DNA of 64,000 nt from Pirellulales bacterium. Lineage in GTDB: Bacteria; Planctomycetota; Planctomycetia; Pirellulales; JACPPG01. The notes beneath the pieces are model-generated. The model was not told where the DNA came from, did no database searches, and saw only the letters and a list, made by a program, of their open reading frames with translations. Location of the stretch: positions 1 to 64,000 of the forward strand of contig DASZWQ010000069.1 of NCBI GenBank assembly GCA_035546535.1, written 5' to 3'. Shown here piece by piece: positions 42,774 through 50,443 of the stretch; position 1 is the first letter of the stretch; each line of letters opens with the position of its first letter. The position numbers and the translations under genes are program-made.

Positions 42774-44099
42774 ATGTCTGCTACGGAAACCACGGGCCGC
42801 GACAGCGTATTAGCCGCGGTGCTGTCCGACGAAGGATTCTTTCCGGCCGAGCCACACTCGATTGAAGAAACGGGCCTGGCCGTTTCGCTGATCGAGTCGT
42901 TGATTGCCAAGCAGCTATCGACGATCGGCACCTCCAGCGGCCGGGCTTTGGCCGATGCCCTGTGCCTGCCCTTCGGCGTGCTCGATCCCTTGTATCAAAG
43001 CCTGCGCACGCGGCAGATTCTGGTACACACCGGCTCGGCGCCGTTGAACGACTACTACTACACACTCACCGAACAGGGGCGCGAGCGGGCCGCGGCATTT
43101 CGCGACGCCTGTGCTTATACCGGTGCGGCGCCGGTGCCCATGTCTGACTATCTGCTGTCGGTCGAAGCGCAATCGATCCGGGCCGAAGCGCCCAAGCGTT
43201 CGAAACTAGAGAAGGCGTTCGCCGACATCTCGATCAATCCCGCGCTGTTCGACAGCCTGGGCCCGGCCGTGAACTCGGGCGCGGGCTTGTTCTTGTATGG
43301 CTCGCCTGGCAATGGCAAATCGACGCTGGCCCGGCGGATCACGGTTTGTTTTGGCCAGCACATCTGGATGCCGCAGACGTTGATCGAGGATGGGCAGATC
43401 ATCAAGCTCTTTGATAGCGTCTATCACGAAGCGGTCGAGAACAAGCAATCAACGCTGATGAAGGCGGCCTCGCACGATCGGCGGTGGGTCAAAGTGCGCC
43501 GTCCGACGGTCATCGTTGGTGGCGAGCTGACGATGGACGGCCTGGAAATTCGCCACGACCCGGTCAGCAATACCAGCGAAGCGCCGCTACAATTGAAGAG
43601 CAATTGCGGCTGTCTGTTGATCGACGACTTCGGCCGCCAGCGGATCGAGCCGCGGGAGCTTCTGAATCGCTGGATCATTCCGCTGGAAAACCGAATGGAT
43701 TTTCTCACCCTGTCGACGGGCAAGAAGATCCGCGTGCCGTTCGAGCAGTTGATCATCTTCTCGACGAACCTCGAACCCTCGGATCTGGTCGACGAAGCCT
43801 TCTTGCGGCGGATTCCCTACAAGATCCAGATCAACGACCCGGACGAATCCGAGTTTCACCATCTCTTCGAGCTGTACGCCGTGGGTTTTGGCTGCGACTA
43901 CCGCGCGGACGTGGTGGATCATCTGTTGCGGACGCACTACCGGGCCCACAATCTGCCGATGCGCCGCTGCCATCCGCGCGATCTGTTGGGCCAGGTGCGC
44001 AATTACTGCGTATACAACGGCCTGCCGATGGAAATGCGGCCCGAGTATTTCGACCGCGTGGTGAAGAGTTACTTCACGGTTCTGGCTACGGCGAAGTAA
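42774..44099 (+). CDS. AAA family ATPase with N-terminal winged-helix-like region
   Basis: A 441-residue protein. Residues ~25-120 form a winged-helix-like segment (GLAVSLIESLIAKQLSTIG, then LPFGVLDPLYQSLRTRQIL, then the wing YYYTLTEQGRERA). The ATPase core has Walker A GSPGNGKST (~176), Walker B CLLIDDFGRQRI and an arginine-finger candidate in EAFLRRIPYKI. The C-terminal lid ends with CHPRDLLGQVRNYCVYNGLP. Close relatives occur in bacteria with pilus or secretion loci; no such locus is visible here. GGAGG precedes the ATG. Its exact role is unknown. Confidence 0.85.
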   Translation: MSATETTGRDSVLAAVLSDEGFFPAEPHSIEETGLAVSLIESLIAKQLSTIGTSSGRALADALCLPFGVLDPLYQSLRTRQILVHTGSAPLNDYYYTLTEQGRERAAAFRDACAYTGAAPVPMSDYLLSVEAQSIRAEAPKRSKLEKAFADISINPALFDSLGPAVNSGAGLFLYGSPGNGKSTLARRITVCFGQHIWMPQTLIEDGQIIKLFDSVYHEAVENKQSTLMKAASHDRRWVKVRRPTVIVGGELTMDGLEIRHDPVSNTSEAPLQLKSNCGCLLIDDFGRQRIEPRELLNRWIIPLENRMDFLTLSTGKKIRVPFEQLIIFSTNLEPSDLVDEAFLRRIPYKIQINDPDESEFHHLFELYAVGFGCDYRADVVDHLLRTHYRAHNLPMRRCHPRDLLGQVRNYCVYNGLPMEMRPEYFDRVVKSYFTVLATAK

Positions 44100-44130
44100 A
44101 GATGGACCGGGCATCTTTCGCGTCGAAGAA

Positions 44131-44156
44131 GCGCCGAGCAAGCTCGGCGGTTAAAT
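44131..44156. repeat. Palindromic repeat GCCGAGC-AA-GCTCGGC
   Basis: Followed by GGTTAAAT. It lies between the convergent AAA ATPase and mgtE stops and could act as a transcription barrier in both directions. Confidence 0.65.
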
Positions 44157-44167
44157 AGCCGACGCCG

Positions 44168-45550
44168 TCACATCAAAAAGGCTTCCGCAATCGCGAAATA
44201 GACCAGGATGCCGGTGACGTCGACCAGGCTGGCGACCACTGGGTTCGACATGAGCGCCGGGTCGAGCCCGACGCGCTTAAGGACCAGGGGCAATGTCGCG
44301 CCGACCAGGTTTCCACAGACCACGACGGTCGCCACGCCCATCGCCACGACCATGGCCATGTGCGCGACGGTCACCTCTCCGACCGACTCGTCATGGCCTC
44401 CCAGTACGTGCAGGAAGCCAATCGCGCCGAACAGGCCGAGCGCGCCGAGCGTCAAGCCCAACGACGCGCCCATCATGATCTCGTGCCAGACGATGCGGAA
44501 CCAATCGGCGGGCCGTACCTCTCCCAGCGCCAGTGCGCGGGTGATGATCGTGGCCGATTGCGAGCCGCAGTTACCGCCGGCCGAGATGATCAGCGGGATG
44601 AACAGGACCAGGCCCGGCACGGCGTCGAAGGTTTCCTTGTAGCGCAAGAGGACCATCATGGTCATGAACTCGGCGCAAAACAAAATCGCCAGCCAGAAGC
44701 TGCGTTTGCCCCACATAGTGACGAGCGGCGTTCGCAGGTAGCTGTCCTCGAGCGGCCCGACGGCGCCCAAGCGATAGACGTCTTCCGTGGCCTCTTCGAC
44801 GATGACGTCGGCCACGTCGTCGTGCGTGACGATGCCGACGAGCCGGTTTTCGTGGTCCAGGATCGGCAGCGCGAGCAAGTCGTATTCCATCAGCTTGCCG
44901 GCGGTGACTTCCTGATCTTCATCGACGACCGAGGAAATCACTTCGCGCTGCATGATGTCGGCCACGCGGCGATGCTGCGGCGCAAGAATCAGGTTCTTCA
45001 GCGACACGAATCCCACGAGCCGACGTTCGCTGTCGAGCACATAGCAGTAATAAATCGTTTCACGATCGGGCGCCTCGTGCCGCAGGCGATCGATGGCCTC
45101 GGCGGCGGTCAGTTCGGCGGGCACCGTGGCGTAGTCGCTCGTCATCACGGCGCCGGCGGTGTCTTCCTTGTAGGCCGTCAGGCGGCGGATATCCTCGCGC
45201 TCGGCCTGAGCCAAGAGCGGCAGAATCTGCTCGGTGCGCTCCTCGGGCAGCCGCGTGATCAAATCGGCCCGCTCGTCGTGCGACATGGCGCTGACGAGCG
45301 TGGCCAGCGCCCCGCGATCCATCAATTGCGCGATGCCATCCTGGAGCTCGGCTTCCAGATACGAGAAGACCTCGGCCCGCACGCGTCCGGCCAAAAGGGT
45401 CAGCACGTACAGTGCTTCCTCGGGCGCAAGATCATCGAGCATTTCGGCCGTGGCCGCGGGATGGTGCGGCACGAAGAAATCCCGCAGCACCTTCTCCTCG
45501 CGCTCGAGCACGAGCTCACGCAGATCAGGCGCTAGCAGGGGATGACGCAT
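44168..45550 (-). CDS. mgtE: Magnesium transporter MgtE
   Basis: A 460-residue Mg2+ channel/transporter. An N-terminal helical superhelix domain (residues ~1-130; LDDLAPEEALYVLTLL, MSHDERADLITRLPEE) is followed by two CBS domains (~135-265; TAGAVMTSDYATVP, ADIMQREVISSV) that sense intracellular Mg2+, and five membrane helices (~285-455) with the family motifs PLIISAGGNCGSQSATIITRA in the pore region. Length and order match the family. It runs convergent with the AAA ATPase gene. AGGA lies upstream of ATG 45550. Confidence 0.95.
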   Translation of the reverse strand: MRHPLLAPDLRELVLEREEKVLRDFFVPHHPAATAEMLDDLAPEEALYVLTLLAGRVRAEVFSYLEAELQDGIAQLMDRGALATLVSAMSHDERADLITRLPEERTEQILPLLAQAEREDIRRLTAYKEDTAGAVMTSDYATVPAELTAAEAIDRLRHEAPDRETIYYCYVLDSERRLVGFVSLKNLILAPQHRRVADIMQREVISSVVDEDQEVTAGKLMEYDLLALPILDHENRLVGIVTHDDVADVIVEEATEDVYRLGAVGPLEDSYLRTPLVTMWGKRSFWLAILFCAEFMTMMVLLRYKETFDAVPGLVLFIPLIISAGGNCGSQSATIITRALALGEVRPADWFRIVWHEIMMGASLGLTLGALGLFGAIGFLHVLGGHDESVGEVTVAHMAMVVAMGVATVVVCGNLVGATLPLVLKRVGLDPALMSNPVVASLVDVTGILVYFAIAEAFLM

Positions 45551-45654
45551 GAAATGGTCCTATTCAGAACGGACGAGCCCGCATGGCCCGCCTCCACTCT
45601 ATCCTAACACTCGCATTCGATGGCGAGCTTACCTACACCCAAGTGTCCGAATTT

Positions 45655-46464
45655 TCAAATCGCCAACCACCGCACGACGTAATCCTGGTCCACCGCCAAG
45701 ATGTGGCCATCCGGCACTTCGGACCACGGCTCGTCACCGATCGCCTCCGAGGCGACCATCACGCCGGGCGTTGCTCCCGCGTTCGAACTTGTCGCCAGCG
45801 GGCCGGCGTGATTTGTCCAATACAAGGTGTGCTTCCAGCGCGAGGCAACAAAGACATGGCCGTCCGAAAGCACGAGATTCAAACGTGTCGGCTCGGCCGG
45901 CTTTGTCGCGGCGCTGCGCTCGGCCAAAATGCGAATCGCCGCGGCCATTTCGCGCATGACAAGCGTCACGTCCTGGCACGGCGCCTCGGCCGCCCGGCCG
46001 GCCTTTCGTAAGCGGCTCAAGAGCCAGAAGAACACCTGCTCGCTATCGGTGGTGCCGGCCACCTGGTGGCGCAGACCGGGATCGGTCTCTTCGACCAGCT
46101 GGGAACGCAGCTTGTCGAACCCGGTAACCGTGCCATTGTGCATGAAAATCCAGGGACCGAACGCGAACGGGTGCGCGTTGGCCACGCACAGGTCGCCGAC
46201 CGACGCCTGCCGCACGTGCGCAAGCGCTACGTTCGACGAGATCGCGCGGGCCGATGCCGAAAACTCTTTATCCTCGGGCGCCGCCGTCGGCCGGCGAATC
46301 ACCTGCGGCTTGCCGTCCTGGTAGTAGCCGATGCCCCATCCATCGCGATGCTTTTCGCCCCGCCAGTCACCGCAACTCTGAGTCAAAAGTGAATGCGGCG
46401 CATCGAGCAGCACACCGGCCAGCGGCAGCGGACGCGCGGCAATGTGGCCGTACAATCGGCACAT
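45655..46464 (-). CDS. Class II glutamine amidotransferase (YafJ/EgtC-like)
   Basis: A 269-residue Ntn-type amidotransferase. It starts MCRLYGH, so Cys2 is the nucleophile. Further markers are HRDGWGIGYYQDGKP, LAHVRQASVG and AHPFAFGPWIFMHNGTV, all conserved in GATase type II proteins such as YafJ and EgtC. It releases ammonia from glutamine or hydrolyses a gamma-glutamyl amide. It lies about 290 bases downstream of the GCS2 ligase gene on the same strand, next to a peptidase/RimK/GCS2 operon, so it may act on a product of those ligases. The ATG 46464 start is fixed by the MC motif; upstream in-frame sequence is not conserved-looking. Confidence 0.9.
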   Translation of the reverse strand: MCRLYGHIAARPLPLAGVLLDAPHSLLTQSCGDWRGEKHRDGWGIGYYQDGKPQVIRRPTAAPEDKEFSASARAISSNVALAHVRQASVGDLCVANAHPFAFGPWIFMHNGTVTGFDKLRSQLVEETDPGLRHQVAGTTDSEQVFFWLLSRLRKAGRAAEAPCQDVTLVMREMAAAIRILAERSAATKPAEPTRLNLVLSDGHVFVASRWKHTLYWTNHAGPLATSSNAGATPGVMVASEAIGDEPWSEVPDGHILAVDQDYVVRWLAI

Positions 46465-46693
46465 ATTCTGACCCGTGACAAAATAAAACTGGCGGCAAGA
46501 GAAAGGGCATCGCAGTCGACTTGCCACGACCGAGGGCCCGGAATCACAACGGAGGGAACGTGGACGAGCCGCGCGACGAAAAAGCTCGATTCCGCGGCAA
46601 ATGCCGCGATGTCCCACGCCCGAGAATTATACTGCGTGGAGTGGGAATGGCCTAGGTCAGAGCGCGTCGCGAGGTGAAGGTTCCGGCGTCTGA

Positions 46694-46756
46694 GTAGGGT
46701 GCCCTCTGGCGCCACGGTTTTATCGCTGGCGCGATGGTGCCCACACGGCACCCTAC
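46694..46756. repeat. Inverted repeat GTAGGGTGCC / GGCACCCTAC over the GCS2 stop
   Basis: Ten-base perfect arms at 46694-46703 and 46747-46756, 63 bases in all. The right arm supplies the TAG stop codon of the GCS2 gene (46753-46755). The string TAGGGTGCCG also occurs at about 36080-36090. Confidence 0.6.
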
Positions 46757-48000
46757 AAAAGCATCTCGCCGCGCGTTAGACAATCGCACAGTCGGGCAAA
46801 TTCACGCGCTTGGGCGTGGCGGTCGTCGGCTCGGTTTCCAAGCCTGTGCAAAAGGCGTCGCGCGAGCGGCCCTTCACGCAGGATCACCTCCAAGGCGCGA
46901 TCCGTCTCCGGCGTGCGTGCCGGCCGGTCGGCGACGCGCTCATTGATATGCCGCCACAGTTCGGCCGCCGTCGCTGACGACGCCTTCATACCGAACAGGC
47001 GCAAGTAGTCGGCGTCGCGGACCACGGCCTGTTCGCCCTCGCGAATCGCGGCCAGCAGGATTTCTGCTAATCGTTCGGCGGGCCAGGCCTGCTGCTCGTC
47101 GAGCGTACCAAAGCGCCCGTCGGCCAGTCCGCGCAACGTTCCGACGGCCAAACCGCAGATCGCCAAATCCGCCGCCGGGCATTCCTGGATATCGAGGACG
47201 CGAATTTCAATCGTGTTCCGCTCGAACCGCGCGATCGCACCCCGAGCGTTCAGCCATTCCTCCTGCAAGACGCCATCCGGATCGTGCGGTGCGATCTCGG
47301 CGTACAGCGTGTTCAAAATGACCTGCCGGTAATCCGCTTCGCTGAACACCGCTTCCGGAACCACGTGCCCGGTGACCGAAGGGATGCGTCGGCTGTTCGT
47401 GCGATAGACGTCCAGGCGCGTGTCGAGAATGCCGGTCGCCCGGCCGTCGACGATGGGGCTGCTGGCCGCCAAGGCGGGCAGAATCGGAAGGACAAGGCGA
47501 ATCGCGGCGTGCAACCGGCCGAACTCGGCGTCGTCGCCGAACGGCAGATTCAGATGCACGCTTTGCAGGTTCGACCAGCCATGCCCCTGACAGTTGAAGA
47601 TACGGTTAAAGGCCGCGTAGATCTCGTTGCAATCGTGCGGCCAAAGTTTGGTTTCGCGCGCGGGATCCATCCACGGATGCATACCGCCGGGCATGAGCTG
47701 AGCGCCATGTCTCGCGAGCAGTTCGTTGATGCGACGTACCTGCGCCTGGAAAGATCCGGCCAGCGGCGCCAAGGACGGCGCGGGATCGGTCGTTTTCAGT
47801 TCGACGACGTGGGCCACCAGTTCGTTCGACCAGGAGACGTCGCCTGCCTCGACGTCGCCGACGTATTCCTCGCCGCCGGTCGCGTCGCGCATCAGCTCGT
47901 CGGCAATAGGCCGCACGTCGAGCGACTGCGCATCGACGATCATGTATTCCAGCTCGACGCCGAAAGCCTCGAACAAACGTAGTCGCAGGGCGGTGCTCAC
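46753..48000 (-). CDS. Glutamate-cysteine ligase-like (GCS2) carboxylate-amine ligase
   Basis: A 415-residue member of the GCS2/YbdK family, which joins a carboxylate to an amine using ATP. Core motifs are GVELEYMIVD, GGMHPWMDP and GHGWSNLQSVHLNLPFGDD. The start is GTG 48000, overlapping the TGA of the RimK-like gene as GTGA, with GAGG seven bases before, so the two are translationally coupled. It need not make gamma-glutamylcysteine: no glutathione synthetase is present, and the partner is a RimK-like ligase. The stop codon lies in an inverted repeat (46694-46756). A class II amidotransferase gene follows. Confidence 0.88.
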   Translation of the reverse strand: MSTALRLRLFEAFGVELEYMIVDAQSLDVRPIADELMRDATGGEEYVGDVEAGDVSWSNELVAHVVELKTTDPAPSLAPLAGSFQAQVRRINELLARHGAQLMPGGMHPWMDPARETKLWPHDCNEIYAAFNRIFNCQGHGWSNLQSVHLNLPFGDDAEFGRLHAAIRLVLPILPALAASSPIVDGRATGILDTRLDVYRTNSRRIPSVTGHVVPEAVFSEADYRQVILNTLYAEIAPHDPDGVLQEEWLNARGAIARFERNTIEIRVLDIQECPAADLAICGLAVGTLRGLADGRFGTLDEQQAWPAERLAEILLAAIREGEQAVVRDADYLRLFGMKASSATAAELWRHINERVADRPARTPETDRALEVILREGPLARRLLHRLGNRADDRHAQAREFARLCDCLTRGEMLL

Positions 48001-49466
48001 GAGATCCTCTTGCCAGCCTTCGTGGCTTCGATGCGTTCCAGAAATACATCCATCATGCGGGTGTACAACTCGTTCTTCAGAAAGTTGTCTTCCACGCCGG
48101 CGTCGATGTTCGGGTTGTCGTTGACTTCGATGACGTAGCAGTGCCGGCCGCTCTGTTTGATGTCGACGCCATACAGGCCATCGCCGATCAAGTTCGCAGC
48201 CTTTAGCGCCGTGCTGATCACCTGGCGCGGCGCCTGCTGCACGGGAAAGGTTTCGGTGCGGCCGTAGCGGCGCTTGCCCGACGCTTCGTTCTTCACGATC
48301 TGCCAATGATCCGTCGCCATGTGATACTTGCAGGCGTACAAAGGCTGGCGGTCGAAAATGCCGACACGCCAGTCGTAAGCCGTGGGCAGAAACTCCTGGG
48401 CGATCAGCAGGTCGGATTTTTCCAGGAACTTTTCGGCACAGTCGTCGAGCATCTGCTGGCTTTCGACTTTCACCACTCCCAAGGAAAAGGCGGCATCCGG
48501 CTGCTTGAGCACGCAGGGGAAGCCGAGTTCATCCCCGATCGTGCCGATGTTGTCCTTGTTTACGATTACGGTGCGCGGGATGGCGATCTTGTGCCGGGAC
48601 AATAGCTCGGCCAGGTAGACCTTGTTCGAGCAGCGCAAGATCGATTCCGGATCGTCGACGACGACCAGCCCTTCCATCGCGGCGCGCCGCGCGAAGCGGA
48701 AGGTGTGGTGGGCCACGGCCGTGGTCTCGCGAATGAACAGCGCGTCGAACTCGGCGAGCCGGGCATAATCGTCCCGCCCGATCAGGTCGGTTTGCAGCCC
48801 AGCGGCCTCGGCGGCGCGGACGAAGCGGTCGAGTGCTTTCTCGTCCGACGGCGGCAAAGGCTCGTCGGGATTGACCAGGATCGCCAGGTCGTACTTGGCG
48901 AGGTTGCGCTTGCGCGGCGAAGCCCGGCGACCGGAAAAATGCTCGGTCGCCACGTCCAGCACGAACGGCCGATGTTGCGGCGGAATGCCGTCGACCGGCA
49001 CGGGTCCGATCTGCCGCAACTGCCACTTGCCGTTCTTGGTGAATTGCGCCCGCAAGAGCGGCGCCTGAAACAGGTTGAACAAGTGCAGGCTCAAGCGATC
49101 ATAGCGCCGCGCCAGGTTGCGGCCGAAGTAGATACTGAGCGTGAACTTGTCCGATTCGATAGGCGCCAAGCTGGATTGAATCAAATCATCCAGGTCATCC
49201 GAGACGAAGCGCACCACGGTCTGCGACTTCATGTCCTGGATGGTCATGATGTTCGGCAGCGGCTTGTGCCCCCGCGCGGTCGCCAGCAGCGTCACGTAGT
49301 AGCCCAGGCTTTGATAGCGGTAGGAACGGCACAGGTTAAAGACCTTGGCCCCGCGGACCTCGCCGTACTCGGGCTTGGTGAGGTAGCTTTTCGCATCGAT
49401 GACCGCCACCCCCGGTATTTGAAACGGCCACTCGCTGACGTTGTTAACGACGATCAATACCGGCAT
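47997..49466 (-). CDS. RimK-like ATP-grasp ligase with N-terminal RLAN-type domain
   Basis: A 489-residue ATP-grasp amidoligase. The first ~200 residues (PVLIVVNNVSEWPFQIPGV, VFNLCRSYRYQSLGYYVTLLA) match the domain found at the N-terminus of some RimK-like proteins. The ATP-grasp region (~260-480) has CSNKVYLAELLSRHKI, FPCVLKQPDAAFSLGV, LLIAQEFLP, and the metal-binding YVIEVNDNPNID. Such enzymes add amino acids to a peptide or protein. AAGGAAG precedes ATG 49466, which overlaps the upstream peptidase gene by 23 bases, and the 3' end overlaps the GCS2 start. Confidence 0.9.
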   Translation of the reverse strand: MPVLIVVNNVSEWPFQIPGVAVIDAKSYLTKPEYGEVRGAKVFNLCRSYRYQSLGYYVTLLATARGHKPLPNIMTIQDMKSQTVVRFVSDDLDDLIQSSLAPIESDKFTLSIYFGRNLARRYDRLSLHLFNLFQAPLLRAQFTKNGKWQLRQIGPVPVDGIPPQHRPFVLDVATEHFSGRRASPRKRNLAKYDLAILVNPDEPLPPSDEKALDRFVRAAEAAGLQTDLIGRDDYARLAEFDALFIRETTAVAHHTFRFARRAAMEGLVVVDDPESILRCSNKVYLAELLSRHKIAIPRTVIVNKDNIGTIGDELGFPCVLKQPDAAFSLGVVKVESQQMLDDCAEKFLEKSDLLIAQEFLPTAYDWRVGIFDRQPLYACKYHMATDHWQIVKNEASGKRRYGRTETFPVQQAPRQVISTALKAANLIGDGLYGVDIKQSGRHCYVIEVNDNPNIDAGVEDNFLKNELYTRMMDVFLERIEATKAGKRIS

Positions 49467-50187
49467 GACTTCCTTGTTTGCGCTGCTTGCGCGGTTCAAT
49501 GATCAAGAGGTTCGCATCGTAGGTGACTATGCCCAGCAGGATGGCGCAGATGACGCGATCGATGCTGACCACGTAGCGGTTGTCGCCGGCCACGGGGTTG
49601 GGGGCCAATGGATCAGCGACCAGGACTTCGCGCGTGTCACGGTTGTATCCGCACAGGACCACGAAATGCCCCGTCGGTTCGCCGCGCACGCTGTCCGGCT
49701 CGCACGTGGGGCCATATTCGCGGGCGGCCCGGTGCAGATACGTGGCGCTTAAGCCCGTCAACACCGGAATCGAACGGCTCAGATATTTGCGAATCAAATG
49801 CCCTGTCAGGTCTTCGAAGCGCAGCTGGCCGCCGCGTTCGAGAAACTCGAGATAGGCCTGGGTCGCCACCCGCAATTTCGGGGACGACTTGTACTCCCTC
49901 TGCTGGACCAGCAACTCGGCCAGGTCGGCGCGGCGCGGCCGGAACCAGGTCGGGTCGAACAACTGCAGATTATACGTGTAGATTGTTGCGGAGTAGCCGC
50001 GGCGCAGGGCGTGACAGGCCAGAAAAACGTCGAGCGTTCCTCCCCCGTCGACTCGTCCGACCTCGGAGATGACCTGTTCCAGATCGATCTGGTCGCCGTG
50101 ATAGCGATAGACGGAGTGCAAGCACGTCGGACCACAGGTGTAGTCGTCCGGCTGCGGCAACATCTCGACAATGAGGTTTGTATCCAA
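49444..50187 (-). CDS. Papain-like peptidase of the C39 family type
   Basis: A 247-residue cysteine peptidase-like protein, first gene of the amidoligase operon. The nucleophile motif is DDYTCGPTCLHSVY (Cys18), the His region GHFVVLCGYN, and the third residue lies in VLVADPLAP. In bacteriocin exporters C39 domains remove leader peptides; here there is no transporter part, so it may trim a peptide made or modified by the ligases. I chose TTG 50187 because GGGAGG lies about 11 bases upstream; ATG 50163 is an alternative. The open frame upstream to 50301 has no such support. Confidence 0.82.
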   Translation of the reverse strand: MDTNLIVEMLPQPDDYTCGPTCLHSVYRYHGDQIDLEQVISEVGRVDGGGTLDVFLACHALRRGYSATIYTYNLQLFDPTWFRPRRADLAELLVQQREYKSSPKLRVATQAYLEFLERGGQLRFEDLTGHLIRKYLSRSIPVLTGLSATYLHRAAREYGPTCEPDSVRGEPTGHFVVLCGYNRDTREVLVADPLAPNPVAGDNRYVVSIDRVICAILLGIVTYDANLLIIEPRKQRKQGSHAGIDRR

Positions 50188-50354
50188 CGTCCCCGCAACC
50201 TCCCGGCTGACCCCGCCTGGGCAGGGCTGCAACAGGCAATCGACAGAGTTCTTCGCGCCGCCGCAGATTTTACCCCGTTTGCCGATTTTGGACGAGAGCA
50301 AGAGCGGGGCGGAGGCATGCGGCGAATAGGATCGCTGGCTGGAGAGGGCGCAAG

Positions 50355-50395
50355 AAAAAGCCGGCCAGGTGACTGCCCTTTTTCACCCGGCCGGC
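50355..50395 (-). terminator. Terminator of redoxin paralogue 2
   Basis: On the minus strand, arms GCCGGCCGGGT and ACCTGGCCGGC (one mismatch) are followed by TTTTT (50355-50359). It lies about 50 bases past the stop at 50444. Confidence 0.85.
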
Positions 50396-50443
50396 GTCCA
50401 GCGGGCGGTTCGGGGGCGCCCGCTACGTGACGATCAAAGACAG

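Noticed and set aside
42651-44156. Palindromic repeats as a CRISPR array
   Set aside because: Copies are single, far apart and self-complementary; there are no spacers or cas genes.
45655-48000. GCS2 and class II amidotransferase as part of ergothioneine synthesis (EgtA/EgtC)
   Set aside because: No EgtB, EgtD or EgtE homologue is in the window, and GCS2 is coupled to a RimK-like ligase and peptidase instead.
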